NCBI RefSeq assembly: GCF_014643835.1
Contig: NZ_BMKD01000007.1
Location: forward strand, 1 to 64,000
Direction of reading: 5' to 3'
DNA length: 64,000 nucleotides
DNA from: Mucilaginibacter rubeus
GTDB lineage: Bacteria; Bacteroidota; Bacteroidia; Sphingobacteriales; Sphingobacteriaceae
Shown: in pieces, positions 8,998 to 18,800 of the stretch
Numbering within the stretch: the first letter of the stretch is position 1
Layout of the letters: the number at the start of each line of letters is the position of its first letter
Made by a program: the position numbers and the translations under genes
The notes under the pieces: generated by a model
Told to the model about the DNA's origin: nothing
The model's input: the letters and a program-made list of their open reading frames with translations, nothing else
Database searches by the model: none

Positions 8998-11445
8998 TTA
9001 AAACTTAATGCTCATGCTTAATGTACCGCGAGTTGGGTTTTGTGGCGCCAAACGGAACGACCAATATTTTTCGTTAGTCAGGTTGTCCAGCTTAAAGCCT
9101 ATGCGGTATTTAGGCTGATCATAAAACACAGTGGCATCAACCGTGGTATATGACGGTATGGTGAATTTAAACGCAGCGGTATTGGTTTGGTATGAATCAC
9201 TTCCGTAGTTGCCACCCACTCCAAAACCCAAACCCTGAATTTTACCGTGGGTAATGCGATAGCTCATCCATAAGTTGGCCAACCTTGCCGGGCCGGAGTT
9301 GGCCGGACGCAAGCCCAGAATACTGGCAACACCAGGGGCTGCATTAGTAATTTTACTGTCGTTATAAGCAAAACCAGCGACGATATTGAAGCCACTCAAA
9401 GGATTGGCGATCACTTCGGCCTCGATGCCCCTGCTTAACTGGGTGCCTGCCTGGGTAATAAATCCAGTATGTGCCGGATCATCCATTATGGTATTAGTCA
9501 CAGAAATATTATAGTAACTAACTGTCGAGCTGATTTTATGATCCCAGATGTCAGCCTTTATACCACCTTCCCATTGGTTGGCATATTGGGGTTTAAAAGT
9601 TGAGTTATCAAAGCTTGTGGCTGTAGGAGTAGCATTATTAAAACCATTCATATAATTACCAAATAACGATACCTGGTCTTTAACTACCTGGTAAACCAAA
9701 CCAAATTTGGGCGACCATGCCGTTTGACTGAAATTGCCGGTGGTTTTGCCATCGGCGGGTGTGTAAGCGCCTTTGTTAACAAACCTGTCGATACGGATGC
9801 TGGCCATGGCGTTCAGGCGTTCGGTAATATTAAACACATCCGATACATAGGCCGCGTAAGAGCTTTGGTTATTTTGAACATAATCGCCGGGCTTGGGAGC
9901 GGCGGCGGCTACAAGTGCCGAAACTTTGTCTGCCGTAAAACTATTATAAGCTGCTCCCGGGTTAAGGTAATTGATTGCCGGTGTGCTTACGGTAACGTTG
10001 GTATTATTGCTTTTTTGATTGTAATACTCTAAACCCGCAACAATGCGGTTACGGAACTGACCGATTTTAAAATCGCCTATAAAGTTTTGCTGCACGTTAG
10101 TGATATAATAAGGATAATCTTCCTGGGTAACCTGCCGTTTTATCTGCTTGCTACTATCGACGAGGGAAAACGCGGTAACCATGCCCTTGGTAGTCGAAAA
10201 AGTTTTATTGAACATGGTTTGCGATTTCCAGTGATCCGAGATCTTGTAATTGATCAATGAATAAAGATCAATTTGCCTGCTCAGGTAATCGACCCCATTG
10301 TTACCGAAAGAACGTTTATAATCGATGCCCAGATCTTTAACATTATAGGTCTTTCCTTTGGTGTCCGGGGCGAGCCTGTAGGCCGAAGTAGCGTTCGAGT
10401 TACCTATTTCCGCGTCAACATCAACCGATAAACGATCATTAACGATGTAGGTTATGCTGGGCGCGACAAAAAAACCGCGATTAAAGCCCGCATCCTGGAA
10501 ACTGTGCTCATTGTGCACCGCCGCGTTAACGCGGAACAATACGGTTTTATCCTTATTTAAAGGCATGTTAACATCGGCCGTAAGGCGATTGAGATCAAAG
10601 CTCCCTGTTTGGTAAGTAATTTCGGTACGCGACGTTTCATTAGGTTGTTTGGTAACGCGGTTAAATAAACCACCAAACGATGCAAGACTGCTGTTGAACA
10701 GCGTACCTGTAGGGCCTTTTATTGCTTCTATCTTTTCAATATCGGCGGGGTCGATGCTGTTAAAGTTATAACCTGCTACACTGTTACGGATAAAATTGCC
10801 GGTAACAAAACCTCTTGATAACAAGGTGGTACGCCCGTTATTATATACTAATGGCACACCCGTACCCGGGATATTTTTAAAACCATCTGCATAACTGGTT
10901 ACAATCTGCTCTTTCATCAGTTCGCTGGTAACCACACTGTATACCTGCGGGTTTTCAAGGTTTTTCAGCGGCAGACGGGCAACATCTTCAGTTTCCTTTT
11001 TTAGGAATTTGTTATGCCTGGCACTTTTAACATACACCTCCTGCAGGTCTTTTGCCCCTTCAGTTAAAACAAAACTAACTGTGGTAATTTCGCCTACGTT
11101 AACAATAACCTCTTTGGTTTGAGTTTGCAGGCCAATAAAGCTTGCAACAACGGTGTATGTACCTGCGGGAACATTTTTAATAGTAAAATGACCGCTTTGC
11201 CCGGCAGTAGCACCAAACTTGGTATTGCTTAAAACAACATTGACAAACTCCGCAGCCTTACCATCGGCAGTTTTTACAGTACCTTTTATAGTTCCTGCGC
11301 CGGTTTGCGCAGTTGCATTGTAGTTTAAAAACAGCATCGCCAGTATAAAGCTAAAAGCTATTTTGATCACTACTTTAAGAGTTGAAGATACATTTGTTAT
11401 AGCCGGCTTACCGGAAGCAAGAATAGGGGTAAATGTAAAATGCAT
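8998..11445 (-). CDS. TonB-dependent siderophore-type receptor
   Basis: An 815-aa outer-membrane active transporter. After a signal region (hydrophobic IAFSFILAMLFLNYNATAQ, about residues 29-47) comes a carboxypeptidase-like regulatory domain (GTIKGTVKTADGKAAEFVNV... GLQTQTKEVIVNVGE). A plug domain follows with SRGFVTGNFIRNSVAG and IEKIEAIKGPTGTLF, then a 22-strand-type barrel ending in TRGTLSMSIKF. The plug and the lack of a SusD neighbour match ferric-siderophore receptors (FhuA/FpvA-like) rather than glycan SusC proteins. The substrate is not known. The unusually long N-terminus ahead of the signal is kept because no later ATG leaves a full signal peptide. Confidence 0.88.
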   Translation of the reverse strand: MHFTFTPILASGKPAITNVSSTLKVVIKIAFSFILAMLFLNYNATAQTGAGTIKGTVKTADGKAAEFVNVVLSNTKFGATAGQSGHFTIKNVPAGTYTVVASFIGLQTQTKEVIVNVGEITTVSFVLTEGAKDLQEVYVKSARHNKFLKKETEDVARLPLKNLENPQVYSVVTSELMKEQIVTSYADGFKNIPGTGVPLVYNNGRTTLLSRGFVTGNFIRNSVAGYNFNSIDPADIEKIEAIKGPTGTLFNSSLASFGGLFNRVTKQPNETSRTEITYQTGSFDLNRLTADVNMPLNKDKTVLFRVNAAVHNEHSFQDAGFNRGFFVAPSITYIVNDRLSVDVDAEIGNSNATSAYRLAPDTKGKTYNVKDLGIDYKRSFGNNGVDYLSRQIDLYSLINYKISDHWKSQTMFNKTFSTTKGMVTAFSLVDSSKQIKRQVTQEDYPYYITNVQQNFIGDFKIGQFRNRIVAGLEYYNQKSNNTNVTVSTPAINYLNPGAAYNSFTADKVSALVAAAAPKPGDYVQNNQSSYAAYVSDVFNITERLNAMASIRIDRFVNKGAYTPADGKTTGNFSQTAWSPKFGLVYQVVKDQVSLFGNYMNGFNNATPTATSFDNSTFKPQYANQWEGGIKADIWDHKISSTVSYYNISVTNTIMDDPAHTGFITQAGTQLSRGIEAEVIANPLSGFNIVAGFAYNDSKITNAAPGVASILGLRPANSGPARLANLWMSYRITHGKIQGLGFGVGGNYGSDSYQTNTAAFKFTIPSYTTVDATVFYDQPKYRIGFKLDNLTNEKYWSFRLAPQNPTRGTLSMSIKF

Positions 11446-11690
11446 ATTTTACTTAATAATGAATTGATTGAAGGATCAGCAGTATTAATCGAGCCACAAA
11501 ATTTAATAACCTGCAACCCGGATTTGGCGCAAAGTTATATTTATTTAGATTAATTACAAATAAGGTTTTAAAAAAGGGAATCCCTAACTATGTAGGGTAA
11601 TGGCTCTGAATTAATTGGGAATATGAGAAATATTTAGAAGAGGTTTTTAAGAAGATCTCCAGCAACTACAATATCAGGCAAGCTAAAAAA

Positions 11691-12569
11691 CTACCCCTCC
11701 CTCCCCGGAAAACTTTCACTGCCCCGCATATAGCTGCCCAAACGTTTCAGCAGGTAGGTTGCTTTTATCAGCAATGTTTTATCGGTAACAAACTCGCTGA
11801 TATCATCTGCTTTGTTCATCAACTCCTGCTTGTACACGTCCTTAAAATCGAAATAATTGAGTGCAAACTTCCATTTGCCGGTTAAAAACGAAAAAACTTC
11901 GGTGTCGTTTTCGAGCAATTGCGAATAATTAATTACCAGGTAATCATCGGGCTGCAGCTTTTTAAGCATTTTCAATATTGCTTCATTGTAATTGATCCAT
12001 ACTTTTAAATAGCTTTCGGCATGGTCATGGTAAAAAGCCTTCAACCTGCGCGGCCGTCTGAAATGAGTCCATACCTGGCGCTGAATATATTTACGGGCCA
12101 TATACTTTTGGTCAACGGATACAAAATCACGCCTGAGTAATGAACTAACTACCGATTGATAATTACGCAGCACTACCAGGTACCGCGCACCGGGCAACAG
12201 CTTGGCATAAGTATCCAAAAAAAGACAGGTGCGCGGGTCTTTCCAGGCCCATTGGTTATAAAGCTGCTGTTTAATGCCAATTACTGCTTTCATCTTTTCA
12301 AGTTGATAAAGCGGCACTTCAATATCCCGGGTATCGGTTAGCCCCGATACTTCCAAACTGTTACGATCAAGGATCTCTTCATGCAGCTTCAAAAACTCCA
12401 GATCTTCAAAGTGGCCATCAACATTGCCTGTACCGCTGCCGCATAAGCGCTCGCCAATTTGCAGGCCGCAGCGGCTTAACCAGTTGGTTATAAGCGATGT
12501 ACCCGAACGGTGCATCCCCGCAATAATTAACGTTTGCCGGGGCGTGAATTTAACTGTTGTATTGATCAT
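11691..12569 (-). CDS. PAPS-dependent sulfotransferase family protein
   Basis: A 292-aa protein beginning MINTTVKFTPRQTLIIAGMH. The 5'-phosphosulfate loop is RSGTS in GMHRSGTSLITNWL, and the 3'-phosphate-binding region is probably LVVLRNYQSVVSSLLRRDF, so it should transfer sulfate from PAPS to an acceptor hydroxyl or amine. The ATG at 12569 is chosen over a longer reading because it lies 7 bases after the APS kinase stop and starts at the fold. The gene upstream makes PAPS, so the two form a donor-supply and transfer pair. The acceptor (glycan, lipid or peptide) cannot be told. Confidence 0.85.
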   Translation of the reverse strand: MINTTVKFTPRQTLIIAGMHRSGTSLITNWLSRCGLQIGERLCGSGTGNVDGHFEDLEFLKLHEEILDRNSLEVSGLTDTRDIEVPLYQLEKMKAVIGIKQQLYNQWAWKDPRTCLFLDTYAKLLPGARYLVVLRNYQSVVSSLLRRDFVSVDQKYMARKYIQRQVWTHFRRPRRLKAFYHDHAESYLKVWINYNEAILKMLKKLQPDDYLVINYSQLLENDTEVFSFLTGKWKFALNYFDFKDVYKQELMNKADDISEFVTDKTLLIKATYLLKRLGSYMRGSESFPGREG

Positions 12570-12576
12570 ACCTTGG

Positions 12577-13140
12577 TTAATAACGGCCGGCCGGCTGTAG
12601 CTGCTTAATTTGCACCTGCTGATAGTTATCAAGAATAAAACCTGCCAACATTTCGGTTGCCTCGGTCTGCCTGGTAATATGGGTGTTGATATACAAATCA
12701 GGCGACGACGGGATTTGGAAAGGGTCATTAATACCGCTTAGGTTAGTTACCTTGTCCGGATGGCCTTCGGGCAATAACGCGCGCTTGTAAAGTCCTTTGG
12801 TATCCCTTTGCAACAGTGTTTTTACGGGACAATCGATATGGATCAGCTTTACATCAGGATAAGTAGCCATCAGCTCGCGGCGAATCACATCGTATGGGTT
12901 TATAGCGCTGATGATGGTTACAACGCCATGCCCGGATAATTTACCGGCTATAAAACCAAGCCTGCGGATATTTTCAAAACGGTCTTCCTTAGTGTAACCC
13001 AGGTTAGGGAACAGCTTTTGACGGTATACATCAGCATCAATAATTTCAACAGGGATATCGGTATCAGATAACCTCATTTTAACATGTTGAGCAAGGGTGG
13101 TTTTACCTGATCCGGATAACCCGCAAAGCAGAATAATCAT
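12577..13140 (-). CDS. cysC: Adenylyl-sulfate kinase
   Basis: A 187-aa APS kinase that phosphorylates adenylyl sulfate to PAPS. Motifs are the P-loop GLSGSGKTT at residues 7-15, the DADVYRQKLFPNLGYTKEDR block with ENIRRLG (equivalent to DGDNxR...LGFS..DRxENIRR), and KGLYKRA near residue 115. No ATP sulfurylase (cysDN) or sulfite-reduction gene is in the window. Directly downstream is a sulfotransferase, so this copy probably feeds sulfation rather than sulfate assimilation. The second residue of the DGD motif is Ala here (DAD), a minor departure. Confidence 0.9.
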   Translation of the reverse strand: MIILLCGLSGSGKTTLAQHVKMRLSDTDIPVEIIDADVYRQKLFPNLGYTKEDRFENIRRLGFIAGKLSGHGVVTIISAINPYDVIRRELMATYPDVKLIHIDCPVKTLLQRDTKGLYKRALLPEGHPDKVTNLSGINDPFQIPSSPDLYINTHITRQTEATEMLAGFILDNYQQVQIKQLQPAGRY

Positions 13141-13315
13141 AAAGTGGTGTGTTAAGCGTTAATAATAATTGTTGTGTAAACCATTATTGAAAGCTTAACG
13201 CAAATATTTCGGACGAAATTGTTGTTAACACTTACTGTGTCGATACATGGCAACATTGTATCGATGAACAGCAAAATGATGTAGACGGAGAGAAAACTTC
13301 AGCAATTAATTATGG

Positions 13316-13930
13316 TTACTGCTTCTGCATGCACCAGGTTGTCATACAGCGCAGGTTTTGCACGTTGGTGGTTTTTATAGGTTCATAAAGCTGTGCGCCC
13401 AGCTCGCGGGTATATTCAAGCAGGATCTCTTCATTTACCAAAAACCGTTCGGAGCCGTCGGGCAGCAGGTAGCGGTAATTACCCAAAGGCTGTACCAATG
13501 TTTCAATGCCGATATCAGATGCAAGCCTTGCAAAGAAATAACCTCCTGGTTTCAGTACGCGCCATAGTGAGCGTACCATATTGTCAAAATGTTCGGCATC
13601 ATTAGCAAAATGCAGCACGGCACTGCAAATTACCAGGTCAAACTGCCCGTCATCAAAAGGCAGGTCCTCAACAGGGGCCAGTTTAAAATTATCGGGCGAA
13701 TGATCAGGACACAGATCGGCAGATAGCCGTTTGGCAAGTTCAACAGCATGTTCGCTTTGATCAATACCATAAACGCTGAAACCATTTTGCAAAAAATAAG
13801 CTATGTTTCGCCCGTTGCCACAGCCTGCATCAAGTATCGTACGGCAATCATCAAAACGCCCTTTCAATAACTGGTCGAACAAATAGATATCGATATTGCC
13901 GTATAATTTCCGGAGGTTATTGCTGTTCAT
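13316..13930 (-). CDS. Class I SAM-dependent methyltransferase
   Basis: A protein of about 204 aa with motif I ILDAGCGNGRN, an acidic end to strand 2 (VYGIDQS), motif II/III PVEDLPFDDGQFDLVICSAVLHF, and LKPGGYFFARL after helix D. This is the Methyltransf_11-type fold. The C-terminal extension NEEILLEYTRELGAQLYEP is typical of small-molecule or biosynthetic methyltransferases. The ATG at 13930 is preferred over an in-frame TTG six bases upstream. It precedes the APS kinase on the same strand but is 176 bases away, so a shared function with sulfation is only possible. The methyl acceptor is unknown. Confidence 0.85.
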   Translation of the reverse strand: MNSNNLRKLYGNIDIYLFDQLLKGRFDDCRTILDAGCGNGRNIAYFLQNGFSVYGIDQSEHAVELAKRLSADLCPDHSPDNFKLAPVEDLPFDDGQFDLVICSAVLHFANDAEHFDNMVRSLWRVLKPGGYFFARLASDIGIETLVQPLGNYRYLLPDGSERFLVNEEILLEYTRELGAQLYEPIKTTNVQNLRCMTTWCMQKQ

Positions 13931-14001
13931 GGCCAATACTGTTTTGCACCCGAAATTACTGTTTTATTGGATGCCATGGAGAAAACTTATTAACTTTAAG
14001 T

Positions 14002-14361
14002 ATGGCTACCGATATGAATATTTTTTTTCAGTTTATGAAAAGCACCTTGTTGCCGCTGCCGGGTGTTACCCATAAAATGCACTTTGAGCATCCTGCATTT
14101 TATGTTAACGATAAGATCTTCGCCAACATACATGAAAAGGATGAGCAACTGGCCATTTACACCACTGAGCGCGAAAAATGGATGGCGCTTGATCCGCATA
14201 CCTTTTTCATCACTCCGCATTATCAAAATTACAAATACATGCTGGTGAGCCTCGAAACCGTATCACCCGGCGATCTGAAGCACTTGTTAATAACAGCGTA
14301 CCTTGCAAGGGCCACCAAAAAGCTGATCAGGGAATATGAAGAGATGATAAAGAGTGGCTGA
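14002..14361 (+). CDS. MmcQ/YjbR family DNA-binding protein
   Basis: A 119-aa single-domain protein of the CyaY-like YjbR/MmcQ fold. The family pattern is visible: FFQFMKSTLLPLPGVTHKMHF, FYVNDKIFANIHEKDEQLAIYT, then DPHTFFITPHYQNYKYMLVSLE and a C-terminal helix (LKHLLITAYLARATKKL). Members are often labelled DNA-binding on structural grounds; a physiological role is not established. It is divergent from the methyltransferase gene, with 71 bases between the starts. Confidence 0.8.
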   Translation: MATDMNIFFQFMKSTLLPLPGVTHKMHFEHPAFYVNDKIFANIHEKDEQLAIYTTEREKWMALDPHTFFITPHYQNYKYMLVSLETVSPGDLKHLLITAYLARATKKLIREYEEMIKSG

Positions 14362-14391
14362 GCCGATTATCAACAAACAGGCTTATCCTCC

Positions 14392-14577
14392 TTAGGGCCT
14401 TACGCCGTTCAGCGCTTCCCGGTTAAGATAAACATAAATCAAAACTCCTACTACTAAAACCGCCAGCACTACAAGCCCGATCTTCCCCTTTTTCTTATCC
14501 TGGCGCATAAGCCAAACCATAGCAGCTATTAATGGAATAACAAAAACAATGTAAAAAATATATCCTGATGCGTTCAT
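14392..14577 (-). CDS. Small two-helix membrane protein
   Basis: A 61-aa protein with two predicted membrane segments, YIFYIVFVIPLIAAMVWLM and IGLVVLAVLVVGVLIYVYL, joined by a short basic loop (RQDKKKGK). No family is recognised. The ATG abuts the CCCCCTAAAGGGGG repeat element starting at 14580, so its promoter must lie within or beyond that repeat, or it is read through from tsaD. The hydrophobic pattern and Lys-rich loop support a real gene. Confidence 0.55.
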   Translation of the reverse strand: MNASGYIFYIVFVIPLIAAMVWLMRQDKKKGKIGLVVLAVLVVGVLIYVYLNREALNGVRP

Positions 14578-14579
14578 AT

Positions 14580-14696
14580 GCCCCCCAGCCCCCTAAAGGG
14601 GGAGTTTTAATGTGTTATTTATTTGAAATGCCAATCTGCCGTAATCTGTACGTTAAATTACTCCACCATAGCTCCCCCTTTAGGGGGCTGGGGGGC
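14580..14696. repeat. Inverted-repeat element overlapping the tsaD 3' end
   Basis: A 117-bp element with perfect 25-bp inverted arms at 14580-14604 and 14672-14696. Each arm contains the palindrome CCCCCTAAAGGGGG. A second, diverged copy lies at 63000-63090. The right arm is part of the tsaD reading frame. The arrangement resembles a short palindromic MITE- or REP-like element; no coding capacity of its own is seen. Confidence 0.8.
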
Positions 14697-15695
14697 AAAC
14701 GCCATCCTCGCCATCGGGGCAACGTCCTGTCCTACAAATTCGCCTTTAAGGAATTTATGATAGCCTGCTATAGCAATCATGGCGGCGTTATCAGTACAGT
14801 ATTCCATTTTAGGGATAAAGCTGTTCCACCCATTTTGTTCGGCCATGGCCTGCAGTCCTAACCTCAAGCCTGTATTGGCCGATACGCCACCCGCCAAAGC
14901 TATATCTTTAATGCCATATGCCTGTGCCGCTTTTTGCAGTTTGTTAAGCAAGATGGTAGCAATCCGTTTTTCTACAGATGCGCAAATATCGGCCATGTTC
15001 TGGCTAACAAAATCAGGGTTTTGAGCTACGTTATCGCGGATAAAATACAGAATGGAAGTTTTCAGGCCGCTAAAGCTAAAATCATATCCCGGGATCTGCG
15101 GCTCCGGGAACTTATAAGCATCAGGGTTTCCCCGGCGTGCATATTTATCAATAAGCGGTCCGCCGGGATAAGGCAAGCCTAAAATTTTACTGGTTTTATC
15201 CATGGCTTCGCCGGCGGCATCGTCAAGGGTTTGCCCTATGATCTCCATATCAAAATAATCCTTCACCAGTACAATTTGCGTATGGCCGCCAGATACGGTA
15301 AGGCAAAGGAAAGGGAACGACGGGTTTTTATCGCCTATAAAATGCGCCAGGATATGCGCTTGCATATGGTTGATATCAATAAGCGGGATGCCTTTTGCTA
15401 AGGCAAAGGCTTTTGCAAATGACACACCTACTAAAAGCGAGCCTAAAAGTCCGGGGCCGCGTGTAAAAGCTACCGCATCAATATCATTTTTGCTTACTTT
15501 TGCGTTTAATAACGCCTGCAGAACAGCCGGAACAATATTTTGCTGATGAACCCTTGAGGCTAACTCGGGGACCACGCCTCCATAGGCCTCGTGTATGGTT
15601 TGATTGGCAATAACATTGCTCATGATCACGCCATCAACACAAACCGAAGCTGAGGTTTCATCACATGATGATTCGATTCCTAAAATTACGGGCAC
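14658..15695 (-). CDS. tsaD: tRNA threonylcarbamoyladenosine transferase TsaD
   Basis: A 345-aa Kae1/TsaD ASKHA-fold protein that, with TsaB and TsaE, transfers the threonylcarbamoyl group to A37 of ANN-decoding tRNAs. The metal-binding HxxxH is in INHMQAHILAHF, the nucleotide-binding segments are GIESSCDET and TVSGGHTQIVLV, and ALAGGVSANTGLR marks the second subdomain. The start codon is GTG at 15695. The last 12 residues (APQPPKGGAMVE) come from the inverted-repeat element, replacing the normal end of the protein. It is divergent from tamB. Confidence 0.93.
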   Translation of the reverse strand: MPVILGIESSCDETSASVCVDGVIMSNVIANQTIHEAYGGVVPELASRVHQQNIVPAVLQALLNAKVSKNDIDAVAFTRGPGLLGSLLVGVSFAKAFALAKGIPLIDINHMQAHILAHFIGDKNPSFPFLCLTVSGGHTQIVLVKDYFDMEIIGQTLDDAAGEAMDKTSKILGLPYPGGPLIDKYARRGNPDAYKFPEPQIPGYDFSFSGLKTSILYFIRDNVAQNPDFVSQNMADICASVEKRIATILLNKLQKAAQAYGIKDIALAGGVSANTGLRLGLQAMAEQNGWNSFIPKMEYCTDNAAMIAIAGYHKFLKGEFVGQDVAPMARMAFAPQPPKGGAMVE

Positions 15696-15842
15696 GTGTT
15701 TATTAATTATTGATTTACTGATTTAGTGAATTAGTGATTTATTAATGAGAAGCAAACCAATTCCTCTTACTAATTGTATAGGGATAGAGGAAAATTCACC
15801 AACTCATTATTTCGCTAACTCACTAATTAAAGGTGCAAAGTT

Positions 15843-18800
15843 ATTAAAAAAGTACTCAAAATATTCCTGGGCCTGGTATTGTTCATTTTATTGACATTGA
15901 GCATACTTTTGCTCACATTTCAGTTTAAGCCGGTACAAACCTGGGCCGCCAAAAAAGCGGCAGCTTACATTGCCGGCGAGTTGAAAACCAAGGTTGGGAT
16001 TAAAAGCCTTTACCTCAGGCCATTTCGCTCGGTGGTAATTGAGGGGCTTTATATTTTGGATAAGAAGCGGGACACTTTACTAAGCACACCCCGATTAGCC
16101 GTTGATATTGAGGGTTTTTATCTTTTCAGAAGTATTAAACGCCGTACCATCAACTTTTCCAATATCGAACTGGATAATGGCTCCTTCTATCTCAAAAAAC
16201 AAAAAGACAGTACTACCAACCTGCAATTTGTTATAGATTATTTTAATTCGGCGGATACCACCAAAAAAACCCAAAACAAACCCTGGACGCTAAATTTTGG
16301 CACTATTGCTATCAATAACTTTCATTTCAGGTATAAGAATAGCCTGCGCGATACGGTGATAGCCGGGGTTAACTTTAACGACCTGGATGTTCAGCATTTC
16401 AGCACGCTGATACAGGGTATGGATTTAAAGAACCACCTGTTTAAAGCCAATATAAAAAGCTTAAGCCTGCATGAAAAAAGCGGGTTCACCGTAAAACACT
16501 TCGCATCGGATGCCACGATCGATACCAATCAAATTTTACTAAGGCACCTCGCCATTCAAACACCCCGATCAGATCTGAAGGATTATTTCAGGATGAAGTT
16601 TAAATCATTTGATGATTTTGATGATTTTGAAAACAAGGTACACATGGATGCCAGCTTTAAATCGTCACGAATTTCGTCATCAGATATCTCCTACTTTACC
16701 AGTTCATTAAAAAAAGTGAGTTTTGATTTGGGTATTGACGGGCAAGCCAAAGGTTATGTGAACAACCTCAAAGCCAAAAAAGTGACCATTAGCGGCGGGC
16801 AGGCCACTTTTGTTAAAGGCGATTTTAACCTGCACAACCTTACCGATTGGGATAACGCATTCCTTGAGCTAAAATTTGACCAGGTTGCCTCCAACAAAAA
16901 AGACCTTGATTACCTGATCAGCCATTTTTCGGGAACGCCTACAGAAAAGGCTCCGGCCATACTTTCCAAATTTGGCAACTTTAATTTTACCGGCAGGTTT
17001 ACCGGCTCGCAGAATGATTTTGTTGCCTATGGTATTTTTAAAACTGCACTCGGTCGTTTTGATTCAGACATCAACCTTAAAATTGATAAAAATGGCCGCC
17101 CAAGCTATAGCGGCAGGGTTAACGCCTATGCCTTTGACCTGGGCACCCTGCTTGATCAAAGCGATTTGGGCAGGGCCACCTTTACTTCAAACATACAGGG
17201 CAGCGGCGACGCGCTGAAAAGCCTTACTGAAAAAGTGGATGCAAAAATCGCATCCGTCACCTATAATAACTACACCTATAACAGGCTTACACTTAACGGC
17301 AGTTTTATAAACAGGCTGGCCAACGCTCATATTACCATAAACGACAGGAACATAAAGCTTGACCTTAAAGGCAAGGTTAACCTTAATCCCGCTTTGCCAA
17401 CTTATGATTTAACTGCCGATATCAGGGACGCTAACCTGAACAAGCTTGGTTTTACCAAAGATACTTTAACTGTAAGCACGCTGCTTAAAACCCAGTTTAA
17501 AGGCGATGACCTGGCCAATTTGCAGGGGAACATCCTGTTTTCCCCGGCAAGGGTGGTCAATCCGCGGAATAATTATGCGGTTGACTCGCTTTACCTATCA
17601 GCAGAAGGAATAGGCAATAACCGCACCATCGCTTTAAAATCTGACTTTGCCGATGGCAGCATCAAGGGCAAATATGACCTTGCAACCCTGCCTTCGTATT
17701 TTAAAACCATCGTTAAAAAGTATATCCCTTCCATAAAAACAACTATAGTGCCGCCTAAGCCGGAGGAGTTTGATTTTAACCTGAACCTTAAAAACCTCGA
17801 TCCGCTTACAGCCATCTTCCTGCCCGATCTGAAAATTCCCGACCAGGGAACTTTCGTTGGTCAATTTAATTCGGAAAAGAAAACAGCTACGTTATCGGGC
17901 TATATCAAAACGCTTAAATACGGCAAAACAGTTTTCCATGATTTTATTATTGACGAAAACACTACCGATAGCTTGCTGGGCCTCAACGTATCCCTGAGGC
18001 GGGTTGACCTAACTGACAGCCTTTTCATCAAGGATATCAACATTACCAACTTCCTGAAAAACGACAGCCTTAACTTTAACGTTAAGCTCTCCGACAAAAA
18101 CGCCGTTAACCAGCTGGACCTTTACGGTCTGGTTGAATTTGGCCGCGATACTACGGCCAAACTGAAACTGCTGCCATCAGACGTGATACTGGAAAAAGAG
18201 AAATGGAAGATCCAGGAGCAGGTGCGCATCCGTTTACTGGATGGCAAAACACAGGTATCGGGCTTTGAGCTTTCAAACGGGCCGCAAAAAGTATTTATCG
18301 ATGGTTTTATATCTGATAATCCCGCCGATCAGTTAAAGCTCTCGTTCCAGAAGTTTAACATGCGTACGTTTAACCAGCTCACGCGCACTTCGGGGGTAAA
18401 CTTAAAGGGCTACCTGGATGGCGACGTTAAACTGACCTCGGTGCTCAAATCTCCGGGCATCGATTCGCATTTAACCATTGATTCACTTACCATGAACAAA
18501 ACGCTGATAGGTAACGTGAAACTGGCCACCACACTTGGCAACGACCGTAAACAAGCCGATGTTAATATGAATATCATTAACCGCGGGCTGGAAACCATGA
18601 ACATTGGCGGCACCTACTCGTTTGGTAAAGAGACTGATGATAACCTTGATTTTGATATCAAGATGAACCAAACCGAAGCTATTATATTTGAGCCTTTTGT
18701 TAAAGACCTTGTTTCGGATATAAAAGGCCATGTTTCAACCGACCTGAAACTTACCGGCAAGCCATCAAACCCCCAGCTTAATGGCACCGTTACCCTCGTT

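Noticed and set aside
12570-12728. Longer N-terminus for the sulfotransferase, overlapping the APS kinase gene
   Set aside because: The extra 53 residues are the shadow of the cysC frame and carry no sulfotransferase motif; the ATG at 12569 fits the operon spacing.
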